Source of the DNA: Leifsonia xyli subsp. xyli str. CTCB07
Lineage (GTDB): Bacteria > Actinomycetota > Actinomycetes > Actinomycetales > Microbacteriaceae
Direction: 5' to 3'
Assembly: GCF_000007665.1 (NCBI RefSeq)
Contig: NC_006087.1
Location: 1 to 64,000, forward strand
Length of the DNA: 64,000 nt
Shown piece after piece: positions 56,859 to 64,000 of the stretch (position 1 is the first letter of the stretch; each line of letters starts with the position of its first letter). Made by a program: the position numbers and the translations under genes. A model generated the notes under the pieces. It was not told where the DNA came from. It made no database searches and was given only the letters and a program-made list of their open reading frames with translations.

Positions 56859-58353
56859 GGGTTCTAGCGGTTGTTGCAACATCTGGAGTTTCTAGGAGTT
56901 GCAAGGACCGTGTCCCGTTTAAGGCGCAGTGCGGGGAAGAGGAAGTACACCCAGGCGGAGCGTGAAGCCTTCTTCGTCATTTTCAAGGAGTCCAGGAGTA
57001 CGACGATCGCGGCGAGGGAGCTAGGGTTCAACCCCGCGACGTGCGCGCAATGGGTTCGCAAGGCGGGCCTGGCTAGTCACGGCTACACCGGCGGCGGCAT
57101 GAGCGCGCACCCATGCAAGGACGAGTACCTGGAGCTGCGGAGCAGCGGGCTCTCGCGCCGCGAAGCGGTGGGACGAGTCGGAATCAGCCCGAACACGGGA
57201 TACCTCTGGGACAGTCGAACGGGCGACGCATTTATCCAGATGGTCGCGTGGTCGATTACAAAGACAGGGTGCCTGTCGTTGTTGATCCTGTTCAGCGGGC
57301 GTCGATGCGTTCGCTCGAAGCCGCACTCCACCCACGATTCCTCTCCCTGCAGGAGCGTGAGCTGATCCGGGACCTGACCAGGGCCGGCCTTTCGTTGTGT
57401 CGGGTCGCGGCCAAGCTTGGTCGCTCGGTGTCGACGATCAGTCGAGAGATTCGCCGGAATCAGCTTCCTGGAGAGGGCGGCTACCATCCATACGTGGCGC
57501 ATCGGAAAGCGGCCAGCCGCCGACCGCGACCGAAAGCCACGAGGCTGGTCCGCAATCCGCAGCTGCGCAGTTACGTTCAACGGAAGCTGACGCTACGTTG
57601 GTCGCCGGAGCAGATCAGCCGGTCGCTGATCCGCGAGTTCCCCGGCGATGCGGAGATGCGCGTGGCGCACGAGACGATCTATCAAGCCTTCTACGTGCAG
57701 GGCCGTGGACAACTCCGCCGCGAGCTCACGATGGTGCTGCGGACCGGCCGGGCCAAGCGGAAACCGCATCGTTCTGGCGCCGCTCGCAGACATCGTTTCG
57801 CGGATCCGATGGTAATGATCTCCGACCGTCCCGCCGAAATCGAGGACCGCGCCGTTCCCGGACATTGGGAAGGCGACCTCATCATCGGCGGACACCGCAA
57901 CAGCGCCATCGGCACCCTCGTGGAACGCTCCACCCGGTTCGTGATGCTGATCCATCTCCCCATCGATCGCACCGCAGAATCCGTCCGGGACGGACTGATC
58001 AGCGCCGTCAAGACACTCCCACGCGAACTCCGTCGCTCGATCACCTGGGACCAGGGCTCGGAAATGGCAGCTCACAAGTCGTTCACGATAGCCACCGACA
58101 TCCCGGTCTACTTCTGCGACCCCGCGAGTCCCTGGCAACGCGGCAGCAACGAGAACACCAACGGACTCCTTCGCCAATACTTCCCCAAGGGAAAGGGAAC
58201 AGACCTCGCCCGATTCACCGCAACCGACCTGACGAACGTCGCCCACGAGCTCAACACCCGCCCACGCAAAACGCTCGGCTGGGAAACCCCAGCCGAACGC
58301 CTCGCTAAACTACTCGCCAGCTAATCGTCGTGTTGCAACAACCACTGGAATCC
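56859..58353 (+). mobile_element. IS30-like insertion sequence in the alpha-mannosidase gene
   Basis: An element of about 1,495 bp with imperfect 23-bp inverted repeats: left GGGTTCTAGCGGTTGTTGCAACA-type sequence at 56859-56881, and right TGTTGCAACAACCACTGGAATCC-type at 58331-58353 (about 20 of 23 matching). It separates the GAILK and NSYVRL parts of the mannosidase. A right-end remnant of another copy is at 30,874. No clear target duplication is seen. Confidence 0.85.
56871..58324 (+). pseudogene. IS30-family transposase, split by a frameshift
   Basis: The first frame (ATG or GTG near 56871) encodes HTH-like segments KRKYTQAEREAFFVIFKES and SGLSRREAVGRVGISPNTGYLWD. Near 57,212 the frame changes by one base (a -1 relation) to SNGRRIYPDGRVVDYKDR. 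It then runs through the IS30 HTH (LSLCRVAAKLGRSVSTISREI) and catalytic core, with first Asp in GHWEGDLIIGG, second in ITWDQGSEMAAH, and Glu in GSNENTNGLLRQYFPKG. No canonical slippery heptamer is visible at the switch, so a plain mutation is more likely than programmed frameshifting. The C-terminal 400 codons are intact. Confidence 0.82.
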
Positions 58354-60276
58354 GCCCAGGCGCTCGAGCTCTGCAACTCTTATGTCCGGCTCCACGCCGC
58401 TCCCGGGGAGTCCTTCGAGCTGTTCGTCGAAGCGGCGGCCAACCCGGATGTCGGCTCCGACTGGTCCTTCCGGCCCACTCTGGTCGGCCGCAAGTCCACC
58501 GCGGCGCAGGAGCCGATCTACACGCTCCGGCGAGTGGATGTCGTGCATCGCGACCGCGAGGTGTGGGAGCTGGTGCAGGACGTCTCCACGGTGCAGGAGC
58601 TCGACGCGGTTCTCCCCGAGACTTCTCCGCGCCGGGCGGCTCTGTTCGCTGCGCTGGAGGATGCGGTGGAGGCCGTCGATCCGTTCGCGGTCGCGAGCAC
58701 CGCATCCCGTGGCCGCGCGTCGCTCGCCGGGGTGCTGGCCTCGCCCGCGGCGGCGACCGCCCACAGGGTGTTCGCCGTCGGGCACGCCCACATCGACTCG
58801 GCGTGGCTGTGGCCGGTGCGCGAGACGATCCGCAAGTGTGCGCGGACGTTCTCGAATGTGCTCGACCTGATGGACCAGGACCCGGACTTCGTGTTCGCCT
58901 GCTCGTCCGCCCAGCAGTTCGAGTGGATGCAGCGGTTCTACCCCGAGCTCTTCGAGCGCATCCGCCGCCGCGTCGCCGAGGGCCGGTTCGTCCCCGTGGG
59001 CGGCATGTGGGTGGAGTCGGACACGAACCTCCCCGGTTCGGAGGCGATGGCCCGTCGTGGAGGGCAAGCGCTTCTTTCAGGAGCAGCTCGGCGTGGAGCC
59101 GCTGGAGGTCTGGCTGCCCGACTCGTTCGGCTACTCGGGCGCGTTGCCGCAGATCGCGCGCGCGGCCGGGATGCAGAGCTTCCTCACGCAGAAGATCTCG
59201 TGGAATGAGGTGAACAAGTTCCCGCACCACACCTTCCAGTGGGAGGGCATCGACGGGATCCGGATCTTCACGCACTTCCCGCCGGTGGACACCTACAACT
59301 CCATTCTCTCGGGCGCGGAGCTGGCGCACGCCGAGCGGAACTTCGCGGACAAGGGCCGCGCGAACACGTCGCTGGTCCCCTTCGGCTTCGGTGACGGTGG
59401 CGGCGGGCCGACCCGCGAGATGGTCGCGGCTGCGAAACGCGCCGCCGACCTTGAGGGTTCGCCGCGCGTCCGGGTGGCCTCGCCGGCCGACTTCTTCGCG
59501 GCTGCGCGCGCCGAGTTCGATCCAGCGCCGGTGTGGGCAGGTGAGCTGTACCTTGAGTTCCACCGTGGGACGTACACCTCGCAGGTGCGCACCAAACAGG
59601 GCAACCGGCGAAGCGAGGCGCTGCTGCACGAAGCCGAACTGTGGGCGGCGACGGCCGCGGTCCGGACCGGGGTCGAGTACCCGGCTGAGGAACTCCGGGA
59701 GGCGTGGCGGACGGTGCTGTTGCAGCAGTTCCACGACATCCTGCCCGGTTCGTCGATCGGCTGGGTTCACGATCAGGCTGTCGAGAACTACGCGCTGGTC
59801 GCACGGTCGCTGGAGGGGATCATCGACCGCTCGCTCTCGGCGCTGGGCGGCGGATTCCGGCTGATCAACGACCGCATCGCGGTGACGGTGGACGCCGACG
59901 GCCTCATCCCCTCGATCGTGGATGCGGCGACCGGCCGCGAGGTCCTGCCACCCGGGTCGCGCGCCAATCTGCTCCAGCTCTTCCGGGACACCCCCGTCCA
60001 GTGGGACGACTGGGATGTCGATATCGACTATCGCCTCTCCGGCGAGGACCTCACGGTGCTGGAGTCGATGGAGGTCGCCGCCCATTTCCGGGTCTTCTCT
60101 GGCGCGAGGGACGGGGATATCACCGAAGCGGAGTATGCCGAGGCAGAACGGCTCGTGCGGGAGAAATTCGGCACCGACGAGTGGCTCTATCGCGTGCCTT
60201 GATGCGGGTGCCGTCAATTCGTGAATCCGCTGTGAACCTGCCGAGACCTGCAGGGAATCTCCGTTATCCTTGATGA

Positions 60277-60648
60277 GTGGATTTCTGGGTCCTGATCGCG
60301 GTCGGAGCGATCGTGGCTGCAATCGTCGTGGCCGTGAAGCTGGGTTTCATCGACCTCTCGGACAAGTCCCGCCGTGGCTCGGGGACTATCAGCGGTGCGG
60401 TTGGCGGCTCGTTCGACGAGATCTTCGCACCGGCTCGGCACGAGGCCCAGCAGGAGCTGGACCGGCACTCGCTGCTGCCTGCGCCGGCGCCGCTTGCCGG
60501 TGGCGAGGGGGGCACAGGCCTCTGGGAGGGCGGCAAGATCCGCCTCGACCTCGGTGCGGCCGGCCGCGGTCAGCGCGCCGAGGGCCGCACGCCCGGCGAC
60601 TCGGGGCGCGCCCGCCTCCCCCCATCGCGGCGGTACACCCGGGGCTAG
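60277..60648 (+). CDS. Small membrane-anchored hypothetical protein (DUF6191-like)
   Basis: From GTG 60277 the 123-residue product has an N-terminal TM helix (MDFWVLIAVGAIVAAIVVAVKLGF), then GGSFDEIFAPARHEAQQELDRHSLLPAPAP and a Gly/Arg-rich tail. This pattern, an N-terminal anchor followed by an FxPARHEAxxExxR-like block, resembles small actinobacterial DUF6191 proteins; the family name is tentative. Function is unknown. Confidence 0.65.
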   Translation: MDFWVLIAVGAIVAAIVVAVKLGFIDLSDKSRRGSGTISGAVGGSFDEIFAPARHEAQQELDRHSLLPAPAPLAGGEGGTGLWEGGKIRLDLGAAGRGQRAEGRTPGDSGRARLPPSRRYTRG

Positions 60649-60691
60649 GGTGTACCCGGCTACCACCAACCTGACGGCCGGGCCTGGCTAG

Positions 60692-61118
60692 GTGTGATGT
60701 CCAGGGAGGTTGTTGTCGATTCTGCTAATGGGTGGGGCTCTGATGGCGGAGTGGTGCTGGTGATGATTGTAGAAGTGGGGCCAGCCGGGGAGTGCTTCTC
60801 GTCGTTCGGCCTCTGAACCATAGAACCGGGCGTAGGCCCAGCCGTCGGCGAGTGTGCGGTGGAAGCGTTCGATCTTCCCGTTGGTCTGTGGTCGGTATGG
60901 TCGGGTCTTCTTCGCCCTGATCCCGAGCTCTGTGCAGGCGTCTCGCCAGGCGTAGGACTTGTAGGCGGAGCCGTTGTCCGAGAGGACGAGTTCGACGCTG
61001 ACATCCCGGTCGGCGAACCAGGCGACAGCACGCCGCAGGACACCGATCGCGGTGTCCGCCTTCTCGTCGGAGCAGATCTCGGCGTAGGCGACGCGGGAGT
61101 GGTCGTCGATGATCGTGT
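60692..61118 (-). mobile_element. IS481-like element, copy 3 (right half only)
   Basis: In inverted orientation, this 427-bp piece matches copy 1 from its right inverted repeat (preceded by CTAG at 60688-60691) inward to the TIIDDHS codons of the transposase, ending at 61118. It carries the Arg variant of copy 2 (AYARFYG). The left half is missing and the break abuts the deaminase fragment, so a deletion removed both IS sequence and adjacent gene. Confidence 0.9.
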
Positions 61119-61451
61119 CCCACTCGACCGGAACGCCGTGACACCCGGAGGATGCCCCAGCCGAGCGCCACGGACACCTGCCACGGCGTCGCGAGCGTGA
61201 TGCCCCAGGCTCCGGCGTCCAGCTGGCGCTGCCAGAGCTCGCGGTTCATCGTGGTCTTGCCGTGCGGCGCGATGCCGACACTCAGCGGCCTCGCGGCACC
61301 AGGCCGCCATCGTCGTGAGATTGTGGGCGACCGCCGCTTCGCTGAGAGTGACCAGCGGAGTCGGGAATCCGGCGAGCGGCGGCCGACGCTCGCCGAGGGC
61401 GGCGACATCGACGGCGGCGTAGCCGAGCGGGGCGGCTTTGTACTCCTCCAC
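61119..61451 (-). pseudogene. Amino-acid deaminase (D-Ser/D-Thr dehydratase-like) N-terminal fragment
   Basis: The gene starts with GTG 61451 (EEYKAAPLGYAAVDVAALGERRPP) after a CGAAGGAAC ribosome site. It reads FPTPLVTLSEAAVAHNLTTMAAWCREA, then a frameshift near 61,285 to LSVGIAPHGKTTMNRELWQRQLDAGAWGITLATPWQVSVALGWGILRV. The APHGKTTM motif carries the PLP-binding Lys of alanine-racemase-fold deaminases. It is cut at 61118 by IS481 copy 3. It is divergent from the sugar kinase, with RidA two genes further on, a natural partner that removes enamine products. Confidence 0.8.
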
Positions 61452-61551
61452 ACTGTTCCTTCGGTGTGTTGCGCATGTTGCAATGCTCGTTGCATATAGT
61501 GTTCCCTCCTGTATAGCATGATTCCGTACGAATCGCGAAAGGGGAGCCGGT
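61452..61551. promoter_or_regulatory. Divergent promoter with GTTGC repeats
   Basis: This 100-bp gap between the deaminase fragment and the kinase contains three GTTGC repeats (61469, 61478 and 61490 regions: GTTGCGCATGTTGCAATGCTC then GTTGC), partly palindromic around GCATGTTGCAATGC. This is a plausible operator for the IclR regulator encoded downstream. A GGGGAG Shine-Dalgarno at about 61542 serves the kinase. Confidence 0.45.
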
Positions 61552-62598
61552 ATGGAGGCGACCGCCGAACAGCCGAGAGCCGGAGTGCCAAGAACGGGAC
61601 TTCTGGCGACCATCGGCGAAGCGATGGTCGTGCTGTACCCGGAGGACCGCCGCCCGCTGGCCGAAGCGCACACTTACGCCTCCGCTGTGGGCGGAGCAGA
61701 GTACAACGTGGCGACCAGCCTCGCCCGCCTCGGTCTGCCGACCGCTTGGATCTCACGGCTCGGAGCGGACGGTCTGGGCGACCGCATCCTCAAGACCGCC
61801 AACGAGGCGGGGGTCGACACCTCCGCCGTGGAACGCGACGAGCTGCGCCCGACCGGCCTGTACCTCAAGGAGACGAGCGACGGGCCCGACGGCGTCCGCA
61901 CCCGGATGCGCTACTACCGCCGGGACTCCGCTGCGGCGGCCCTCTCGAACGGTCTGCTGCGCTCCGCTCCGGCCGCCGATCTCCTCGGCCGGGCCTCGAT
62001 CGTCCACACCTCTGGGATCACCCCCGCGCTGTCGGCATCCGCCGCCGAGGCGATGAGCGACCTGCGCTCGGCCATCGGACCGCAGACGATCGTGAGCGTC
62101 GACCTCAACCACCGGCCCTTGCTCTGGGCCGGCCGCGAAACCGAACCGCTGGACGCCCTGATCGGCCAGGCGGACATCCTGCTCCTCGGCCGCGACGAAG
62201 CCGAGGCTTACGCGGGCCACGCCGACCCCGAGCGTTTCTTCGCCGCGAATCCCCGCCTCGGCGTCCTGGTGGTGAAGGACGATGCACGCCGTGCCTCGGT
62301 GTACCGGCGAGACGGCGGCGAGACGCACGTCCCCTGCCTCACGGTGGAGGTCGTCGAACCCGTCGGGGCCGGCGACGCCTTCGCCTCCGGCTTCCTGTGC
62401 GGTCTCGCCGAAGGGCGCGACGACGCCTCCGCGCTGCGGCTCGGGCACGCCCTCGCCGCGCTCACCCTGATCGGGCACGGCGACCGGCCGCTCACCGTCC
62501 CGGACAACGCCCAGCGCGACCGGATCGCCGCCGTGCCGGAGACCGAGTGGGCCGGCTGGAGCGTCCGCCCGGGTGAAATCCCGTGGAACGGGGCGTGA
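61552..62598 (+). CDS. PfkB-family sugar kinase (2-keto-3-deoxygluconate kinase-like)
   Basis: This ribokinase-fold enzyme is 348 residues. It has TIGEAMVVLYPEDRRPL, the PfkB signature 1 region GGAEYNVATSLARLGLPTAWISRLGADGLG, and signature 2 VEPVGAGDAFASGFLCGL, with the catalytic Asp in GAGDAF. Overall it resembles KdgK-like kinases, but the substrate cannot be fixed. Its stop overlaps the IclR start by 16 bp, so the two are co-transcribed. Confidence 0.88.
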   Translation: MEATAEQPRAGVPRTGLLATIGEAMVVLYPEDRRPLAEAHTYASAVGGAEYNVATSLARLGLPTAWISRLGADGLGDRILKTANEAGVDTSAVERDELRPTGLYLKETSDGPDGVRTRMRYYRRDSAAAALSNGLLRSAPAADLLGRASIVHTSGITPALSASAAEAMSDLRSAIGPQTIVSVDLNHRPLLWAGRETEPLDALIGQADILLLGRDEAEAYAGHADPERFFAANPRLGVLVVKDDARRASVYRRDGGETHVPCLTVEVVEPVGAGDAFASGFLCGLAEGRDDASALRLGHALAALTLIGHGDRPLTVPDNAQRDRIAAVPETEWAGWSVRPGEIPWNGA

Positions 62599-63383
62599 GC
62601 CAATCCGTCGGGCGGGCGCTCGACCTGCTCGACCTGGTCTCAAGCGGAGTCGCCACCCTGGACGCGATGGCCGCCGAGATCGGCGTCCACAAGTCCACCG
62701 TGCTGCGCCTGCTGCAGACGATGGAGCAGCGGGGCTATGTGGGGCGCGACAGCAACCACCGCTACCACATCGGCCGCACCGTTTTCGCGCTCGCGTCGGC
62801 GGCGCAGGAGTCGCAGGATGTCCGGGCCACGGCGGCTCCGCACCTCCGCGCCCTCGCCGCCGAGACCGGTCAGACCGTCCACCTCGCCACCTACGCGGAC
62901 GGCGTCGTGACCTACATCGACAAGATGGAGTCGCGTCAGCCGCTGCGCATGTACTCGCGGGTCGGTCTCCCCGCGGCGCTGCACGCGACCGCCGTCGGTA
63001 AAGTGCTGCTCAGCGCTCTGGACCCGGCCGAACGCCAGAGCATCGCCGCCGGTGTGCCGTACGAGCGCTACACGGATCGCACGATCGCGGGACCGGACGA
63101 GTTGCTCGCGGAAGTCGCCCGCACGGCCGGGCGCGGCTGGGCGGAGGACCACGAGGAGCACGAGACGTTCATGAACTGCGTCGGCGCGCCTGTGTTCGGA
63201 CCGGATGGCCGCATCGCCGCGGCGGTCTCCCTCTCCGTGCCGAACGTCGTGCTGCCCTACGCGGACGTGCTCGGCCTGCTCCCGGCGCTGCTGGACACGA
63301 CCGCCCGGATCTCCGCAGAACTCGGCGCGCACCCCGACGACCTCCCGCAACCCGTTCTCCCGCCCTCCGACCTCCCCCGCTGA
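62583..63383 (+). CDS. IclR-family transcriptional regulator
   Basis: The 266-residue protein has a winged helix (ALDLLDLVSSGVATLDAMAAEIGVHKSTVLRLLQTMEQRGYV) and an IclR effector domain with GQTVHLATYADGVVTYIDKME and HATAVGKVLLSAL, the conserved ligand-pocket segments. GTG 62583 overlaps the kinase; GTG 62595 is an alternative start. It probably controls the divergent deaminase and kinase-IclR-RidA operon. Confidence 0.92.
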   Translation: MERGVSQSVGRALDLLDLVSSGVATLDAMAAEIGVHKSTVLRLLQTMEQRGYVGRDSNHRYHIGRTVFALASAAQESQDVRATAAPHLRALAAETGQTVHLATYADGVVTYIDKMESRQPLRMYSRVGLPAALHATAVGKVLLSALDPAERQSIAAGVPYERYTDRTIAGPDELLAEVARTAGRGWAEDHEEHETFMNCVGAPVFGPDGRIAAAVSLSVPNVVLPYADVLGLLPALLDTTARISAELGAHPDDLPQPVLPPSDLPR

Positions 63384-63394
63384 AAGGAAACACC

Positions 63395-63799
63395 ATGACC
63401 GACCGCATCGCCCTCTCCACCACCGACGCCCCCGCGCCCGCGCACACCTTCTCGCAGGGAGTGAAACGCGGACCCTTCGTCCAGGTCTCCGGACAGGGCC
63501 CGGTCGACCCGGTCACGAACGAGTACCTCCACCCCGGCGATGTGCGGGCTCAGACGGTCCGGACGCTGCAGAATGTGGAGGCCATCCTCGCGACCGGCGA
63601 CGCCACCTTCGACGACGTCATGATGCTGCGCGTCTACCTGACGACGCGCGACGACTTCGCGGCCATGAACGAGGCGTACGGCGACTTCGTCGGATCTCGG
63701 GTCACCACCGGTGTGCTGCCCTCTCGCACGACGGTGTTCACCGGACTGCCGCGCGAGGATATGCTGGTGGAGATCGACGCGATCGCCCTCACCGACTGA
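63395..63799 (+). CDS. RidA family (YjgF/YER057c/UK114) protein
   Basis: RidA proteins hydrolyse reactive enamine/imine intermediates such as 2-aminoacrylate made by PLP enzymes. The 134-residue product has the family blocks FSQGVKRGPFVQVSGQGPVD, QTVRTLQNVEAIL, MMLRVYLTTRDDFAAMNEAY and LPSRTTVFTGLPREDMLVEIDAIA, including the active-site Arg in PSRTTV and the Glu of VEIDAIA. It starts 11 bp after the IclR gene with an AAAGGAAA ribosome site. The neighbouring broken deaminase is its likely functional partner. Confidence 0.93.
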   Translation: MTDRIALSTTDAPAPAHTFSQGVKRGPFVQVSGQGPVDPVTNEYLHPGDVRAQTVRTLQNVEAILATGDATFDDVMMLRVYLTTRDDFAAMNEAYGDFVGSRVTTGVLPSRTTVFTGLPREDMLVEIDAIALTD

Positions 63800-63913
63800 A
63801 TTCGCGACGGCCCGGCCCGCCGTCCTCCACGCGGCGGCGGCCCGGCCGTTCTCGAACGGCACGAGTCCGCTGCGTCCCGGACTGCGCGACACCCCAGGTG
63901 GTACGTTTCGCTT

Positions 63914-64000
63914 GTGAGCCGAATCGTCGCCGTGGCGCCCGTTCTCCCCGCTCGGTCGTACGGCCAGGGCGAGATCACCGCAGCGCTGCTCGGGATGATC
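63914..64000 (+). CDS. Probable type III polyketide synthase (partial, runs off window)
   Basis: Only 29 codons are visible from GTG 63914: MSRIVAVAPVLPARSYGQGEITAALL. An RIV-x-VxPVLP-xxxYxQxEIT opening is typical of chalcone/stilbene-synthase-like type III PKSs in actinobacteria. The active-site Cys lies beyond the window, so the call rests on the N-terminus alone. A GC-rich gap (63800-63913) with no gene precedes it. Confidence 0.5.
   Translation, partial: MSRIVAVAPVLPARSYGQGEITAALLGMI

Larger units (their letters stand above)
56509..60202 (+). pseudogene. Alpha-mannosidase (GH38), multiply disrupted
   Basis: The start is TTG 56509 (YQHNQLAET) after GAGAAGGAG. A frameshift near 56,537 leads to RVDRFVRERLTPALERAA and GFQAEGLVWATDGAILK, where the IS30-like element interrupts. 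Coding resumes at about 58,363 (NSYVRLHA, ELFVEAAANPDVGSDW) with the GH38 metal site GHAHIDSAWLWP and nucleophile region GGMWVESDTNLPGSE. A second frameshift (a few bases missing near 59,050) leads to EGKRFFQEQLG, DSFGYSGALPQI and FHDILPGSSIGWVHD. The C-terminal third is missing: after LESMEVAAHFRVF the frame joins an unrelated tail ending EWLYRVP. Confidence 0.9.

Noticed and set aside
57113..57365. Programmed -1 frameshift in the IS30 transposase
   Set aside because: The overlap of the two frames has the right direction, but no slippery A- or T-rich heptamer is visible at the switch point, so a plain indel is the simpler reading.

Overview
The window is the origin region of a high-GC actinobacterial chromosome. 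The order dnaA–oriC–dnaN–6-phosphogluconate dehydrogenase–recF–DciA-like–gyrB–gyrA–DUF3566–tRNA-Ile–tRNA-Ala, followed by the rhomboid/crgA/sortase/pabA block and the pknB-pknA-pbpA-rodA-pstP-fhaB-fhaA block, is typical of Microbacteriaceae. Heavy gene decay (about a dozen pseudogenes) together with IS481-like and IS30-like insertions fits Leifsonia xyli, a sugarcane/grass pathogen with a reduced genome. That species name is inferred from layout and decay, not from a database match.

Layout. 1-11,150: replication core, gyrase and two tRNAs. 11,276-14,490: a broken restriction-modification locus (dead C5 methyltransferase, endonuclease frame running antisense into mutM). 14,500-19,470: housekeeping genes (Nudix, cyclophilin, rhomboid, CrgA, class E sortase, glutamine amidotransferase), with a second group of DnaA-box-like sequences at 17,280-17,400. 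19,500-28,340: the minus-strand cell-wall growth and Ser/Thr phosphorylation operon. 28,490-30,840: tRNA-Leu, a decayed cell-wall-anchored glycosidase with an LADTG sorting signal, and a frameshifted aroE-like gene. 31,030-35,215: an intact ChvE/GguAB-type sugar ABC operon. 35,440-47,910: a degraded prophage or integrative element (two IS481-like copies, an XRE/ImmA regulator, a secreted SGNH esterase, holin and endolysin genes, a wHTH/membrane/Nudix cassette, and an apparently complete tyrosine integrase). 48,280-51,840: two divergent GntR regulators, a MarP-like membrane serine protease and a CopC-domain protein. 51,946-60,200: a ROK-regulated sugar uptake and alpha-mannosidase cluster in which the binding protein, first permease and mannosidase are all broken, the last by frameshifts plus an IS30 insertion. 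60,277-64,000: a small membrane protein, a partial third IS481-like copy, a truncated amino-acid deaminase, a PfkB sugar kinase, an IclR regulator, a RidA protein and the start of a probable type III polyketide synthase.

How the genes work together. DnaA, the beta clamp, RecF, the DciA-like protein and gyrase form the replication start-up set. PknA/PknB, the phosphatase PstP and the FHA proteins form one phospho-signalling unit that co-controls RodA and PbpA in peptidoglycan synthesis, while CrgA and the sortase handle septal and surface functions. The accessory half shows a genome losing sugar and mannoside catabolism, restriction and phage functions, much of it at IS junctions.
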